The translations under genes were made by a program, and so were the position numbers. This document shows positions 1 through 5,478 of a stretch of DNA of 13,570 bases, piece after piece. This stretch comes from Bacillota bacterium (GTDB lineage: Bacteria > Bacillota > Clostridia > Lachnospirales > Lachnospiraceae): positions 1 through 13,570 of the forward strand of contig JAEZHX010000177.1 in the NCBI GenBank assembly GCA_023436765.1, given 5' to 3'. Numbering within the stretch: the stretch's first letter is position 1; each line of letters opens with the position of its first letter. Below the pieces are notes generated by a model. It was given only the letters and a program-made list of their open reading frames with translations, had not been told where the DNA came from and ran no database searches.

Positions 1-140
1 CGAAGGAGCGTAAGATGCAGGAAGCCATGCTTAGTATTAAGAAGAAGTTTGGGAAGAACGCAATCCTGAAAGGCACTAATTTTGAAGAGGGTGCTACTAC
101 CAGGGACAGAAATAACCAGATCGGCGGACACAGAGCATAG
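1..140 (+). CDS. Y-family DNA polymerase, C-terminal fragment (UvrX/ImuB/DinB-like)
   Basis: Only the last 45 codons are in the window, read in the frame that starts at base 3 and stops with TAG at 138-140. The tail contains MLSIKKKFGKNAILKG followed by EEGATTRDRNNQIGGHRA. The combination of a K-K-K/R-F-G-K-N-A-hydrophobic-L-(K/R)-G stretch and a GATT-x-x-x-R-N-x-Q-I-G-G-H ending is the usual C-terminus of Firmicute Y-family polymerases of the UvrX/YqjW type, which bypass DNA lesions during the SOS response. The next gene encodes a YolD-like protein, the normal neighbour of this polymerase, which supports the call. The catalytic palm and fingers lie outside the window, so activity cannot be judged. 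Confidence 0.85.
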   Translation, partial: KERKMQEAMLSIKKKFGKNAILKGTNFEEGATTRDRNNQIGGHRA

Positions 141-147
141 AGGTGAA

Positions 148-171
148 AAGAGAATAGTTTACAATTCTCTT
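148..171 (+). other. Intercistronic hairpin between polymerase and yolD-like gene
   Basis: AAGAGAAT at 148-155 and ATTCTCTT at 164-171 form a perfect 8-bp inverted repeat with an 8-base loop, 7 bases after the polymerase stop. It has no T-tract after it, so it is not a convincing intrinsic terminator. It could be an mRNA-processing or stability element that separates expression of the two genes. A second weaker fold, CTGTCG (185-190) with CGGCAG (210-215), ends just before the ribosome binding site of the next gene. Confidence 0.4.
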
Positions 172-230
172 AGCGAATATTGTGCTGTCGCCCAAATTCG
201 AGGGGATGTCGGCAGAATGGAGGATATTGT

Positions 231-701
231 ATGGTAAAGAATCCGGTATCATTGGATGCCAAGGTTACACATCAATATGATGACATCATTTATTTGGAAT
301 ATCCATTGAAAAGCTCAGATAACATCAAACATCCAAGAATGAGGATAGAAGACCGGGCAAAGATATTCGTTCCTTTTGCTGCTCTTAAGGGCTATGAGGA
401 GGCAATTGCCGCAAAACAAAAAATAGTTGTCCCCCGTATTGAGCTGTCGGAGGAATCAAAAGAGTATCTGGATTTACAATTGAGTGAGATAGAGCAGCTT
501 CTATCGATAGGGCAGCATCCGGTCATTACCGTGGTGTATTTCCGGAAGGATAAAGCGAGCAGCATAGGTGGCGGAGAGTATATTCGATTCACCGGTATGG
601 TCGCTAAATTCGACCAGACCTCACATATCCTCCAGGTCGTAGATAAAAGACTGAGGCTGGAGGATATTTATCGCATAGAGGGTGAGGAGATAACGACTTA
701 A
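231..701 (+). CDS. YolD-like family protein (partner of Y-family polymerase)
   Basis: A 156-residue protein. The ATG at 231 is preferred over an upstream start at 180 because GGAGG at 219-223 sits 7 bases before it. The early part carries the YolD-type signature: YDDIIYLEYPL, then RMRIEDRAKIFVPFAALKGYEEAI (an R-M-x-x-x-D-R-A-x-x-F-x-P-F-A-A-L-x-G-Y pattern). The second half (IGQHPVITVVYFRKDK, then GGGEYIRFTGMVAKFD and LRLEDIYRI) matches the longer clostridial YolD-like form, which ends in a small beta-rich domain. YolD-like proteins are encoded beside UvrX-type polymerases and are thought to act as an UmuD-like accessory in lesion bypass; the biochemical role is not established. It lies 90 bases after the polymerase and is probably co-transcribed, so SOS control would come from a promoter left of the window. 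Confidence 0.82.
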   Translation: MVKNPVSLDAKVTHQYDDIIYLEYPLKSSDNIKHPRMRIEDRAKIFVPFAALKGYEEAIAAKQKIVVPRIELSEESKEYLDLQLSEIEQLLSIGQHPVITVVYFRKDKASSIGGGEYIRFTGMVAKFDQTSHILQVVDKRLRLEDIYRIEGEEITT

Positions 702-784
702 GAGATCCAAACAGGAAGAGGCATGGAGATTTACGGGTTTAAATGATGATACGAAAGAAAAACAATCAAGGGAGATCTGATATC

Positions 785-1573
785 ATGATAAAATTAGAGG
801 CTGTAATCTCCAAGGACGAAATTCGACAATTGAGAGATGTTTATCATAAGGAGCTTGTCTGTGCTCAGGACCTCAATATAGAAGAGAATGTGTGGGAATC
901 CGATTGCTTTATTATCAATTATCATGGCAGCAATGCCGGTTATGTTATCATCGGTGCCGATAAGACCATATGGGAATTCTATTTAACCAAAAATAGCTGG
1001 GTATACTCGCAGGAAATCTTCAGATTTCTGATTGAACAGAAGTATGTAACCGCAGCGGAATGTAAAACCTATGATCCACTGCTGATGTCACTATGCTTGG
1101 ATTACCATAAAGGTGCGGAAGGCAGTGCTTATCTGTTCAGGGATTACTTGGAGGCTAGTTTACCTGACCTACCATATGACAATATTACCTACCGGCTAGC
1201 AACGAAGAGGGATTATAATGAGCTTGCAGCCATAGATAAAATTGCAGAGGGTGTGGATTTCTTTCATGATTTATACAAGGAGATCGAGCAAGAGGAGGTT
1301 CTGGTCTTCTGTTCCGGTGAACAGCTCCTGGGTGCCGGTACCTGCAAAAAGGTCTGGCATAACTTAAACTACCGGGATATCGGAATGGTGGTTGCTGAGA
1401 AATACAGGAGACAAGGGATCGGTACGTACATCCTAATTAAACTGAAGGAATACTGCTTAAGCAAAAATCAAATTCCGGTAGCCGGGTGCTGGTATTATCA
1501 TCTTTCTTCAAAGAAAACCCTGGAGAAGGCCGGCTTTCTATCAAGACACAGAGTGATCAGATTTACTTTCTAG
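785..1573 (+). CDS. GNAT family N-acetyltransferase
   Basis: A 262-residue protein. The open frame extends up to 743, but GGGAG at 770-774 with a 10-base spacer points to ATG 785. The C-terminal half is a recognisable GNAT domain: acceptor-side strand around residues 170-187 (EEVLVFCSGEQLLGAG), then motif A at 198-224 with DIGMVVAEKYRRQGIGTYIL, whose R208-R209-Q210-G211-I212-G213 is the acetyl-CoA pyrophosphate-binding loop (Q/RxxGxG/A). It closes with NQIPVAGCWYYHLSSKKTLEKAGF, the motif B region in which the bulky residues and 'EKAGF' are typical. Residues 1-120 have no clear motif but contain GNAGYVIIGADKTIWEFYL-like strands, so this may be a second, degenerate GNAT half. The substrate is unknown. 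It is followed after 23 bases by the SdpI-family gene, probably in one transcript. Confident in family, not in role. Confidence 0.82.
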   Translation: MIKLEAVISKDEIRQLRDVYHKELVCAQDLNIEENVWESDCFIINYHGSNAGYVIIGADKTIWEFYLTKNSWVYSQEIFRFLIEQKYVTAAECKTYDPLLMSLCLDYHKGAEGSAYLFRDYLEASLPDLPYDNITYRLATKRDYNELAAIDKIAEGVDFFHDLYKEIEQEEVLVFCSGEQLLGAGTCKKVWHNLNYRDIGMVVAEKYRRQGIGTYILIKLKEYCLSKNQIPVAGCWYYHLSSKKTLEKAGFLSRHRVIRFTF

Positions 1574-1596
1574 AAGAAAAATAATGGAGGGACAAT

Positions 1597-1974
1597 ATGG
1601 GGTTCTGGATCTTTATGACCTTGTTCAATCTTCTTATTCCTGCAACCATGCTGTTATTCGGAAGCTATTTTGAGAAGAAGGCACCCAATGAGATGAATGG
1701 GGTTTTCGGATACCGAACCGGCATGTCCATGAAGAATAGAGATACTTGGCAGTTTGCCCATCATTACTGCGGACGGTTGTGGAAGAAAGTGGGTAAATAT
1801 ATGCTGTATATTTCCGCTATTATAAGTATCGCTACCATAGGGTTGGATACGGATGGAACCGGATGGGTTGGTGCTGGCCTCAGTTTCACACAAATGTTTT
1901 TTTTGATCGGAACGATTTTTCCGACCGAGAAGGCATTAAAAAAGAATTTTGATCAGTATGGATTTCGTAGATAA
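1597..1974 (+). CDS. SdpI family membrane protein
   Basis: A 125-residue integral membrane protein with a GGAGG at 1585-1589 placed 7 bases before ATG 1597. Predicted membrane segments are at about residues 4-22, 65-83 and 90-108. Between the first and second comes the family signature: MNGVFGYRTGMSMKNRDTW, i.e. N-x-x-x-G-Y-R-T-x-x-S-x-K-N-x-x-x-W, characteristic of the SdpI/YhfL-like family. B. subtilis SdpI is the immunity protein against the SdpC toxin and also a signal transducer for the sdpRI operon; most family members, including short ones such as this, have no demonstrated immunity role. No sdpABC-like genes are visible, so a link to a cannibalism toxin is not supported here. The coding run of eight T at 1897-1904 is a potential slippage site. 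A terminator follows directly. Confidence 0.82.
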   Translation: MGFWIFMTLFNLLIPATMLLFGSYFEKKAPNEMNGVFGYRTGMSMKNRDTWQFAHHYCGRLWKKVGKYMLYISAIISIATIGLDTDGTGWVGAGLSFTQMFFLIGTIFPTEKALKKNFDQYGFRR

Positions 1975-1979
1975 TTATA

Positions 1980-2007
1980 AGAAGCAGATTATTCTCTGCT
2001 TCTTTTT
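1980..2007 (+). terminator. Intrinsic terminator after SdpI gene, overlapping merR 3' end
   Basis: AGAAGCAGA (1980-1988) pairs with TCTGCTTCT (1995-2003) around the loop TTATTC, and T-rich sequence follows, giving a strong rho-independent terminator for the plus-strand GNAT-SdpI transcript. The right arm and T-tract lie inside the last codons of the convergent MerR-type gene (stop at 1989-1991). On the minus strand the same stem is followed by TTATAATTAT, so it may terminate that transcript too. Confidence 0.8.
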
Positions 2008-2513
2008 CTTACAGACAGAATATCATCTTCACTTAACCCGATCATCCTGAGGAATTTTTCATGCAGCTCAGGTGAATGGGCTTCAAACTCCGCATGCCAT
2101 TGCTCTCTTTTATCATTAGCAATTTCAGCATATTGAATGATATGATCCGTAAGGATGAGAGTTTCAGAAGGAGCGTCTTTCACTACAGCAGATCCACTCA
2201 TAATACTGATAATCTGTTTCTGATTATTCTTTAATTTCTCAATCTCAAGATTTATCTCACCCAGTCTTTTCATCAACTTGCCAAAGGCTATTGTTTCTTT
2301 TGCAGCGATCAGACTTTTTATTTGACTGATTGGCACCCCCGCATGCTTTAATATCATAATCTGCCCAAGCCGGTCAGCGTCTGCCTGACTGTACAGGCGG
2401 TACCCTGCTGTATTTCTTGCTGTGGGACACAGGAGGCCGATTTGGTCATAATAAAGAAGCGCTGTTCTTGATATCCCAAACCTTTTTGAAAGCTTTCCGA
2501 CGGTAAATGCCAT
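1989..2513 (-). CDS. MerR family transcriptional regulator
   Basis: A 174-residue protein. ATG at 2513-2511 is chosen over the longer frame starting at 2594 because AGGAGG (plus-strand CCTCCT, 2521-2526) precedes it by 7 bases. Residues 1-70 form the winged helix-turn-helix: FTVGKLSKRFGISRTALLYYDQIGLL, then RNTAGYRLYSQADADRLGQI and HAGVPISQI. This is the canonical MerR pattern (R-x-L-x-Y-Y-x-x-x-G-L, then G-Y-R-x-Y). Residues 75-105 look like the dimerisation coiled coil (LGEINLEIEKLKNNQKQI). The C-terminal part (REQWHAEFEAHSPELHEKFLRMIGL) resembles the tail of a subset of MerR-type proteins and lacks the cysteine ligands of metal sensors, so an organic effector is more likely; none is identified. 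It is transcribed divergently from the alpha/beta hydrolase with 83 bases between start codons, which suggests that it controls that gene and itself. Confidence 0.85.
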   Translation of the reverse strand: MAFTVGKLSKRFGISRTALLYYDQIGLLCPTARNTAGYRLYSQADADRLGQIMILKHAGVPISQIKSLIAAKETIAFGKLMKRLGEINLEIEKLKNNQKQIISIMSGSAVVKDAPSETLILTDHIIQYAEIANDKREQWHAEFEAHSPELHEKFLRMIGLSEDDILSVRKRSRE

Positions 2514-2533
2514 TTGAACCCCTCCTTTTTTAC

Positions 2534-2564
2534 TTGACCTGTCTATTACTTTATAGTTTATAGT
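2534..2564 (+). promoter_or_regulatory. Promoter of hydrolase with 17- or 19-bp spacing, probable MerR operator
   Basis: TTGACC at 2534-2539 is followed either by TTTATA (2557-2562, 17-bp spacer) or by TATAGT (2559-2564, 19-bp spacer). A 19-bp spacing is the hallmark of MerR-activated promoters, where the regulator bends over-wound DNA, and the MerR-type gene is divergent here. The spacer contains an ACTTTATAGT near-palindrome (2548-2557) and the heptamer TTTATAG repeated head-to-tail (2550-2556, 2557-2563). The promoter call is from sequence; control by the neighbouring regulator is inference. Confidence 0.55.
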
Positions 2565-2596
2565 TTTACCATAATATTGTAAAGGAGATTTCAAAC

Positions 2597-3361
2597 ATGA
2601 TGATTGAAGAGAAGAAAATGATACGGAATATTCCTACCATCCTATGTAAGAGTGATGATAAACGTAAGAAACCTCTGGTGATATTAAGTCACGGCTTTAC
2701 CCAAAGCAAAGAGATTTTTTCGGCAAACGGATGTCTGAAGGATTTGGCGGAATTAGGCTTTTTAGCAGTAGCGATTGATAACAGACTTCATGGGGAGCGG
2801 CCGGGACCCGACTTTCACACAGCGGTGTTGAATTCTTCGGGAGAAATCGATTTGTTAACTTTAAGGATGGCAATGAAGGAAACGGCGGATGACGTGAAGC
2901 TGCTTATTGATGAGCTATCCGGGTTGGAGGAGGTAGAGGAAGAGAAAATCGCAATGCTAGGAGTATCCATGGGTGGATTTATCACCTACCGGACGATTGT
3001 AACGGATCACCGGATCAAGGTGGGGTTACCAATCATCAGCTCTCCCTTCTGGGATGATATCCCGGGCGATGTGTCTGTACGTAAGTCATCAGCAATTGAA
3101 ACGGGGCTGGCATCACTATCTGACCAATATCAGCCTTCAAATCATTTGGATTTATTCTATCCGACAGCACTGCTAATTCAGGTAGGTGATATCGACCGGC
3201 ACTATAATCTGAATAAAGTAAAGCGCTTTTATGAGGAATTAGTATGTTACTATCAAAATTCTCCTGAAAAAGTAAAACTGATCGGCTATCAGGACACCGG
3301 ACATGAGTTTAAGCGGGAGATGTGGGAAGCAGCATTACAATGGCTGAAAAAATACTTATAG
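2597..3361 (+). CDS. Alpha/beta hydrolase (YitV/dienelactone-hydrolase-like esterase or acylpeptidase fold)
   Basis: A 254-residue cytoplasmic enzyme with AAAGGAG (2581-2587) 9 bases before ATG 2597; ATG 2600 is an alternative. The alpha/beta hydrolase core is clear: LVILSHGFTQSK (oxyanion region, H32-G33) at 27-38, AIDNRLHGERPG at 59-70, the nucleophile elbow G122-V-S124-M-G-G, an acid candidate in QVGDID (D198 or D200), and the catalytic histidine H236 in DTGHEF. There is no signal peptide. The layout resembles B. subtilis YitV and related prolyl-oligopeptidase/dienelactone-hydrolase-like proteins, which have no well-defined physiological substrate. The single-gene unit is divergent from a MerR-type regulator, so it may be an inducible detoxifying esterase; that role is inference. 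A hairpin follows at 3378-3426. Confidence 0.85.
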   Translation: MMIEEKKMIRNIPTILCKSDDKRKKPLVILSHGFTQSKEIFSANGCLKDLAELGFLAVAIDNRLHGERPGPDFHTAVLNSSGEIDLLTLRMAMKETADDVKLLIDELSGLEEVEEEKIAMLGVSMGGFITYRTIVTDHRIKVGLPIISSPFWDDIPGDVSVRKSSAIETGLASLSDQYQPSNHLDLFYPTALLIQVGDIDRHYNLNKVKRFYEELVCYYQNSPEKVKLIGYQDTGHEFKREMWEAALQWLKKYL

Positions 3362-3377
3362 ACTCAGAAATGAGACA

Positions 3378-3426
3378 CCCCCCGACAGCAGATCGTTATA
3401 TCATACATAGCCTTTCTGTCGGGGGG
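3378..3426. terminator. Strong bidirectional hairpin between hydrolase and aminotransferase genes
   Basis: CCCCCCGACAG (3378-3388) and CTGTCGGGGGG (3416-3426) make a perfect 11-bp GC-rich stem around a 27-base loop, between two convergent genes. On the plus strand a run of T (3439-3445) starts only 12 bases after the stem; on the minus strand the following TGTCTCATTTCT is only moderately T-rich. It is likely a shared terminator or a 3'-end stabiliser for both transcripts, though neither T-tract is ideally placed. Confidence 0.7.
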
Positions 3427-3447
3427 CACCCTTAGTGGTTTTTTTCT

Positions 3448-4731
3448 TTATTTTTCTGCCAGAAGCTTCTCTATGGAACATAGCCTAACACATAATGCAA
3501 ATACTTGCGTGGCGGTAATCAACTCCTCCGGTGTCGGGAAGGAAGGAGCAATCCTGATATTACTGTCGGACGGATCCTTACCGTAGGGATAGGTGGCTCC
3601 TGCCTCGGTCAATACAACACCTGCCTCCTTGCATCTTGATACGATAGCCTTAGCACAGCCAGGCATGGCCTGAAAGGAGATGAAATAGCCGCCCTTCGGA
3701 TTGGTCCAGGTTCCGATACCAAGTCCGCCGAGCTCCTGTTCCAGAATTGTCTCCACAGCCTCAAATTTAGGGGCAAGCAGAGCAGCATGCTTCTTCATAT
3801 GTTCCATAACAGTAGCCTTATCCTTTAGGTAACGTACATGCCGTAATTGGTTTACCTTATCATGGCAGATAAACTGCAAACTCATGAATTTCTTAATCTC
3901 CTTTAGATTTGCATCCGAAGAGGCTACGGCAGAGATGCCACCACCCGCGAAGCTGATCTTCGAGGTTGACAGGAATTCATATACCAGATTCGGGTTTCCG
4001 GACTTCTCACATTCCTTCAAGATTTCTAATACATTCTCAGGCTGATCAAAATATAAATGATGGACACAGTAGGAATTATCCCAATAGATCCGAAAATCCT
4101 TTGCGGCCGGCTTTAGCCCTGCGAAACGGCGGACTGTCTCATCAGAATATACGACTCCGCTCGGATTACTGTATTGAGGAACGCACCAGATACCCTTGAC
4201 CGCCTCGTCAGTACGGACGAGCTCTTCAATCAGATCCATATCCGGTCCGTCCTGCTTCATTGGAATATTAATCATGTCAATACCAAAATACTCTGTTATC
4301 GCAAAATGTCTGTCGTATCCCGGAACAGGGCAAAGAAATTTCACACGGTCAAGCTGATACCAGGGAGTACTCCCATCAACTCCATGGGTAAAGGAATGGG
4401 AAATGAGGTCATACATGATATTCAAGCTGGAGGCTCCATGGATCATGACCTGCTTTGGATTGAGATCAACCAGATCAGCCATCAGCTGCTTTGCTTCTTG
4501 AATGCCGTCCATTAGACCGTAATTTCTGCAATCATCCCCGGTGGAGGAGGTGAGATTAGCTTCACTGTCCAGAGCATTAAGCATCTCCATTGCCAAATCC
4601 AATTGGGCTGAGGAGGGTTTGCCTCGGGTCATATTCAGGTTCAGCTTAAATCCCTGAAATTCCTTATACAATGTTTCAAGCTCCGCTTTCATCACCTGAA
4701 GCTCATTTTTGCTTAAGTTCTTATACTGCAT
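3448..4731 (-). CDS. PLP-dependent aminotransferase (aspartate aminotransferase-like, PF12897-type)
   Basis: A 427-residue cytoplasmic fold-type I aminotransferase. ATG at 4731-4729 follows AAGGAG (plus strand 4742-4747) at a normal distance. Visible landmarks are NLNMTRGKPS (residues 31-40), the PLP-contacting YSNPSG with N189, WDNSY with D218 and Y221, the Schiff-base lysine K258 in STSKISFAGGG, and the substrate carboxylate-binding arginine R393 in NIRIAPSFP. The TRGKPS start and overall length fit the divergent aspartate-aminotransferase group once labelled MocR-like aminotransferase domains, found alone in Corynebacterium and many Firmicutes and Bacteroidetes. The probable reaction is glutamate/aspartate:2-oxoacid transamination; the exact amino acid is not deducible. 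No DNA-binding domain is fused. It has its own promoter at 4767-4795. Its length and motifs are complete, with no sign of decay. Confidence 0.85.
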   Translation of the reverse strand: MQYKNLSKNELQVMKAELETLYKEFQGFKLNLNMTRGKPSSAQLDLAMEMLNALDSEANLTSSTGDDCRNYGLMDGIQEAKQLMADLVDLNPKQVMIHGASSLNIMYDLISHSFTHGVDGSTPWYQLDRVKFLCPVPGYDRHFAITEYFGIDMINIPMKQDGPDMDLIEELVRTDEAVKGIWCVPQYSNPSGVVYSDETVRRFAGLKPAAKDFRIYWDNSYCVHHLYFDQPENVLEILKECEKSGNPNLVYEFLSTSKISFAGGGISAVASSDANLKEIKKFMSLQFICHDKVNQLRHVRYLKDKATVMEHMKKHAALLAPKFEAVETILEQELGGLGIGTWTNPKGGYFISFQAMPGCAKAIVSRCKEAGVVLTEAGATYPYGKDPSDSNIRIAPSFPTPEELITATQVFALCVRLCSIEKLLAEK

Positions 4732-4766
4732 CTTTCCTTACTCCTTCATCTGAATAAATTACTGCT

Positions 4767-4795
4767 ATTATAATATGATTTTAGGATTAGTACAA
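4767..4795 (-). promoter_or_regulatory. Sigma-A promoter of aminotransferase gene
   Basis: Read on the minus strand: TTGTAC (plus 4790-4795), a 17-base spacer, then TATAAT (plus 4767-4772), 36 bases upstream of the start codon. The core is flanked by a perfect 7-bp inverted repeat, TACTGCT (4760-4766) and AGCAGTA (4795-4801), one arm touching the -35 and the other just downstream of the -10, which would suit a repressor. The plus strand also reads TATAAT at 4769-4774, so a divergent promoter for the DUF606 gene may overlap. Confidence 0.7.
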
Positions 4796-4882
4796 GCAGT
4801 ATCTGGAAAGTCTGCGAGATAGCCCGTATAGAACCGAGGCAAGCTACATAAGATGGAACCAAGGAAATTTACGAGGTTTGCC

Positions 4883-5308
4883 ATGAGCATCATATCAATT
4901 GTATTAGCTGTTTTAGCAGGAATATTCACGACCATAGAGACGAGTATCAACGCACAGCTTGGTAAACATATCACACCGAGCCTGGCCACACTGCACAGTC
5001 TGATCGTTGGGTTGATTTTCATGGTATTCCTTTGTGCCTATGGCGGTACTCTGTCTAAATATCCCCGGATCATGACAGTAAGCCCGGTGCTTTGGCTGGG
5101 AGGAATCTTCGGTGCCTTTATCATATATTTTTCCTCCAGAGCGATTCCGAGTCTGGGAATCTCCAATACACTGATCCTTATTCTGTCCGGGCAGCTGTTG
5201 AGCGGGCTGGTTATGGATGTCTACCTGAATCATGTGGAGATCAGCTCCAGAAAATTTATGGGGTTGGCATTATTTATTGTCGGTACGATCATGTTCTTAA
5301 GAGATTAA
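4883..5308 (+). CDS. DMT superfamily YdcZ/DUF606 family membrane protein
   Basis: A 141-residue hydrophobic protein with five predicted membrane segments (about residues 2-20, 34-54, 67-86, 92-112, 121-139). ATG 4883 is preferred because GAGG (4873-4876) lies 6 bases upstream; ATG 4853 would add ten residues but has only a GAGG 13 bases away. The pattern LAVLAGIFTTIETSINAQLGK, then TLHSLIVGLIF, PVLWLGGIFGAFIIYFSSRAIPSLG and a GQLLSGLVMD helix is typical of the DUF606/YdcZ family (PF04657), half-size relatives of drug/metabolite transporters that probably work as dimers. The substrate is unknown. It stands alone, divergent from the aminotransferase gene; a functional link between the two is possible but not shown. 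No strong terminator is seen after it. Confidence 0.8.
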   Translation: MSIISIVLAVLAGIFTTIETSINAQLGKHITPSLATLHSLIVGLIFMVFLCAYGGTLSKYPRIMTVSPVLWLGGIFGAFIIYFSSRAIPSLGISNTLILILSGQLLSGLVMDVYLNHVEISSRKFMGLALFIVGTIMFLRD

Positions 5309-5381
5309 GTGACATCATCGCATAGAACGATCCGGAATCGTACAGATAATTCCAATAAGTTGAAAATATTATAAATAAGTG

Positions 5382-5410
5382 TTGACAAATGGGATGGAAT
5401 GAGTTACCTT
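5382..5410 (+). promoter_or_regulatory. Probable promoter of metY
   Basis: TTGACA at 5382-5387 is a perfect -35 box; 17 bases later is TACCTT (5405-5410), a poor -10, and other AT-rich -10 candidates lie further on (TATGAT 5445-5450). The good -35 with weak -10 suggests a regulated promoter. The leader to the start codon is about 60 bases and shows no T-box or SAM-riboswitch-like architecture, so control is more likely at the DNA level. Confidence 0.5.
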
Positions 5411-5413
5411 AAT

Positions 5414-5433
5414 TGATAATTACATATTAATCA
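5414..5433. promoter_or_regulatory. Operator-like imperfect palindrome in metY promoter
   Basis: TGATAATTACATATTAATCA is symmetric at 7 of 10 base pairs, with perfect 4-bp ends TGAT/ATCA. It begins four bases after the assigned -10, over the expected transcription start, the usual place for a repressor of sulfur-assimilation genes (CymR-like Rrf2 regulators in Firmicutes). The identity of the regulator is inference. Confidence 0.4.
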
Positions 5434-5478
5434 TATAGAGTAAGTATGATATAAACAAAATTGAAAAGGAGAAATCAT

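Noticed and set aside
1597..1974. SdpI-type toxin immunity system
   Set aside because: No sdpC-like toxin, sdpAB maturation genes or ArsR-type sdpR next to it; the family is widespread outside such loci.
5327..5341. ACGAT/ATCGT hairpin after the DUF606 gene as a terminator
   Set aside because: Only a 5-bp stem with no T-tract; too weak to call.
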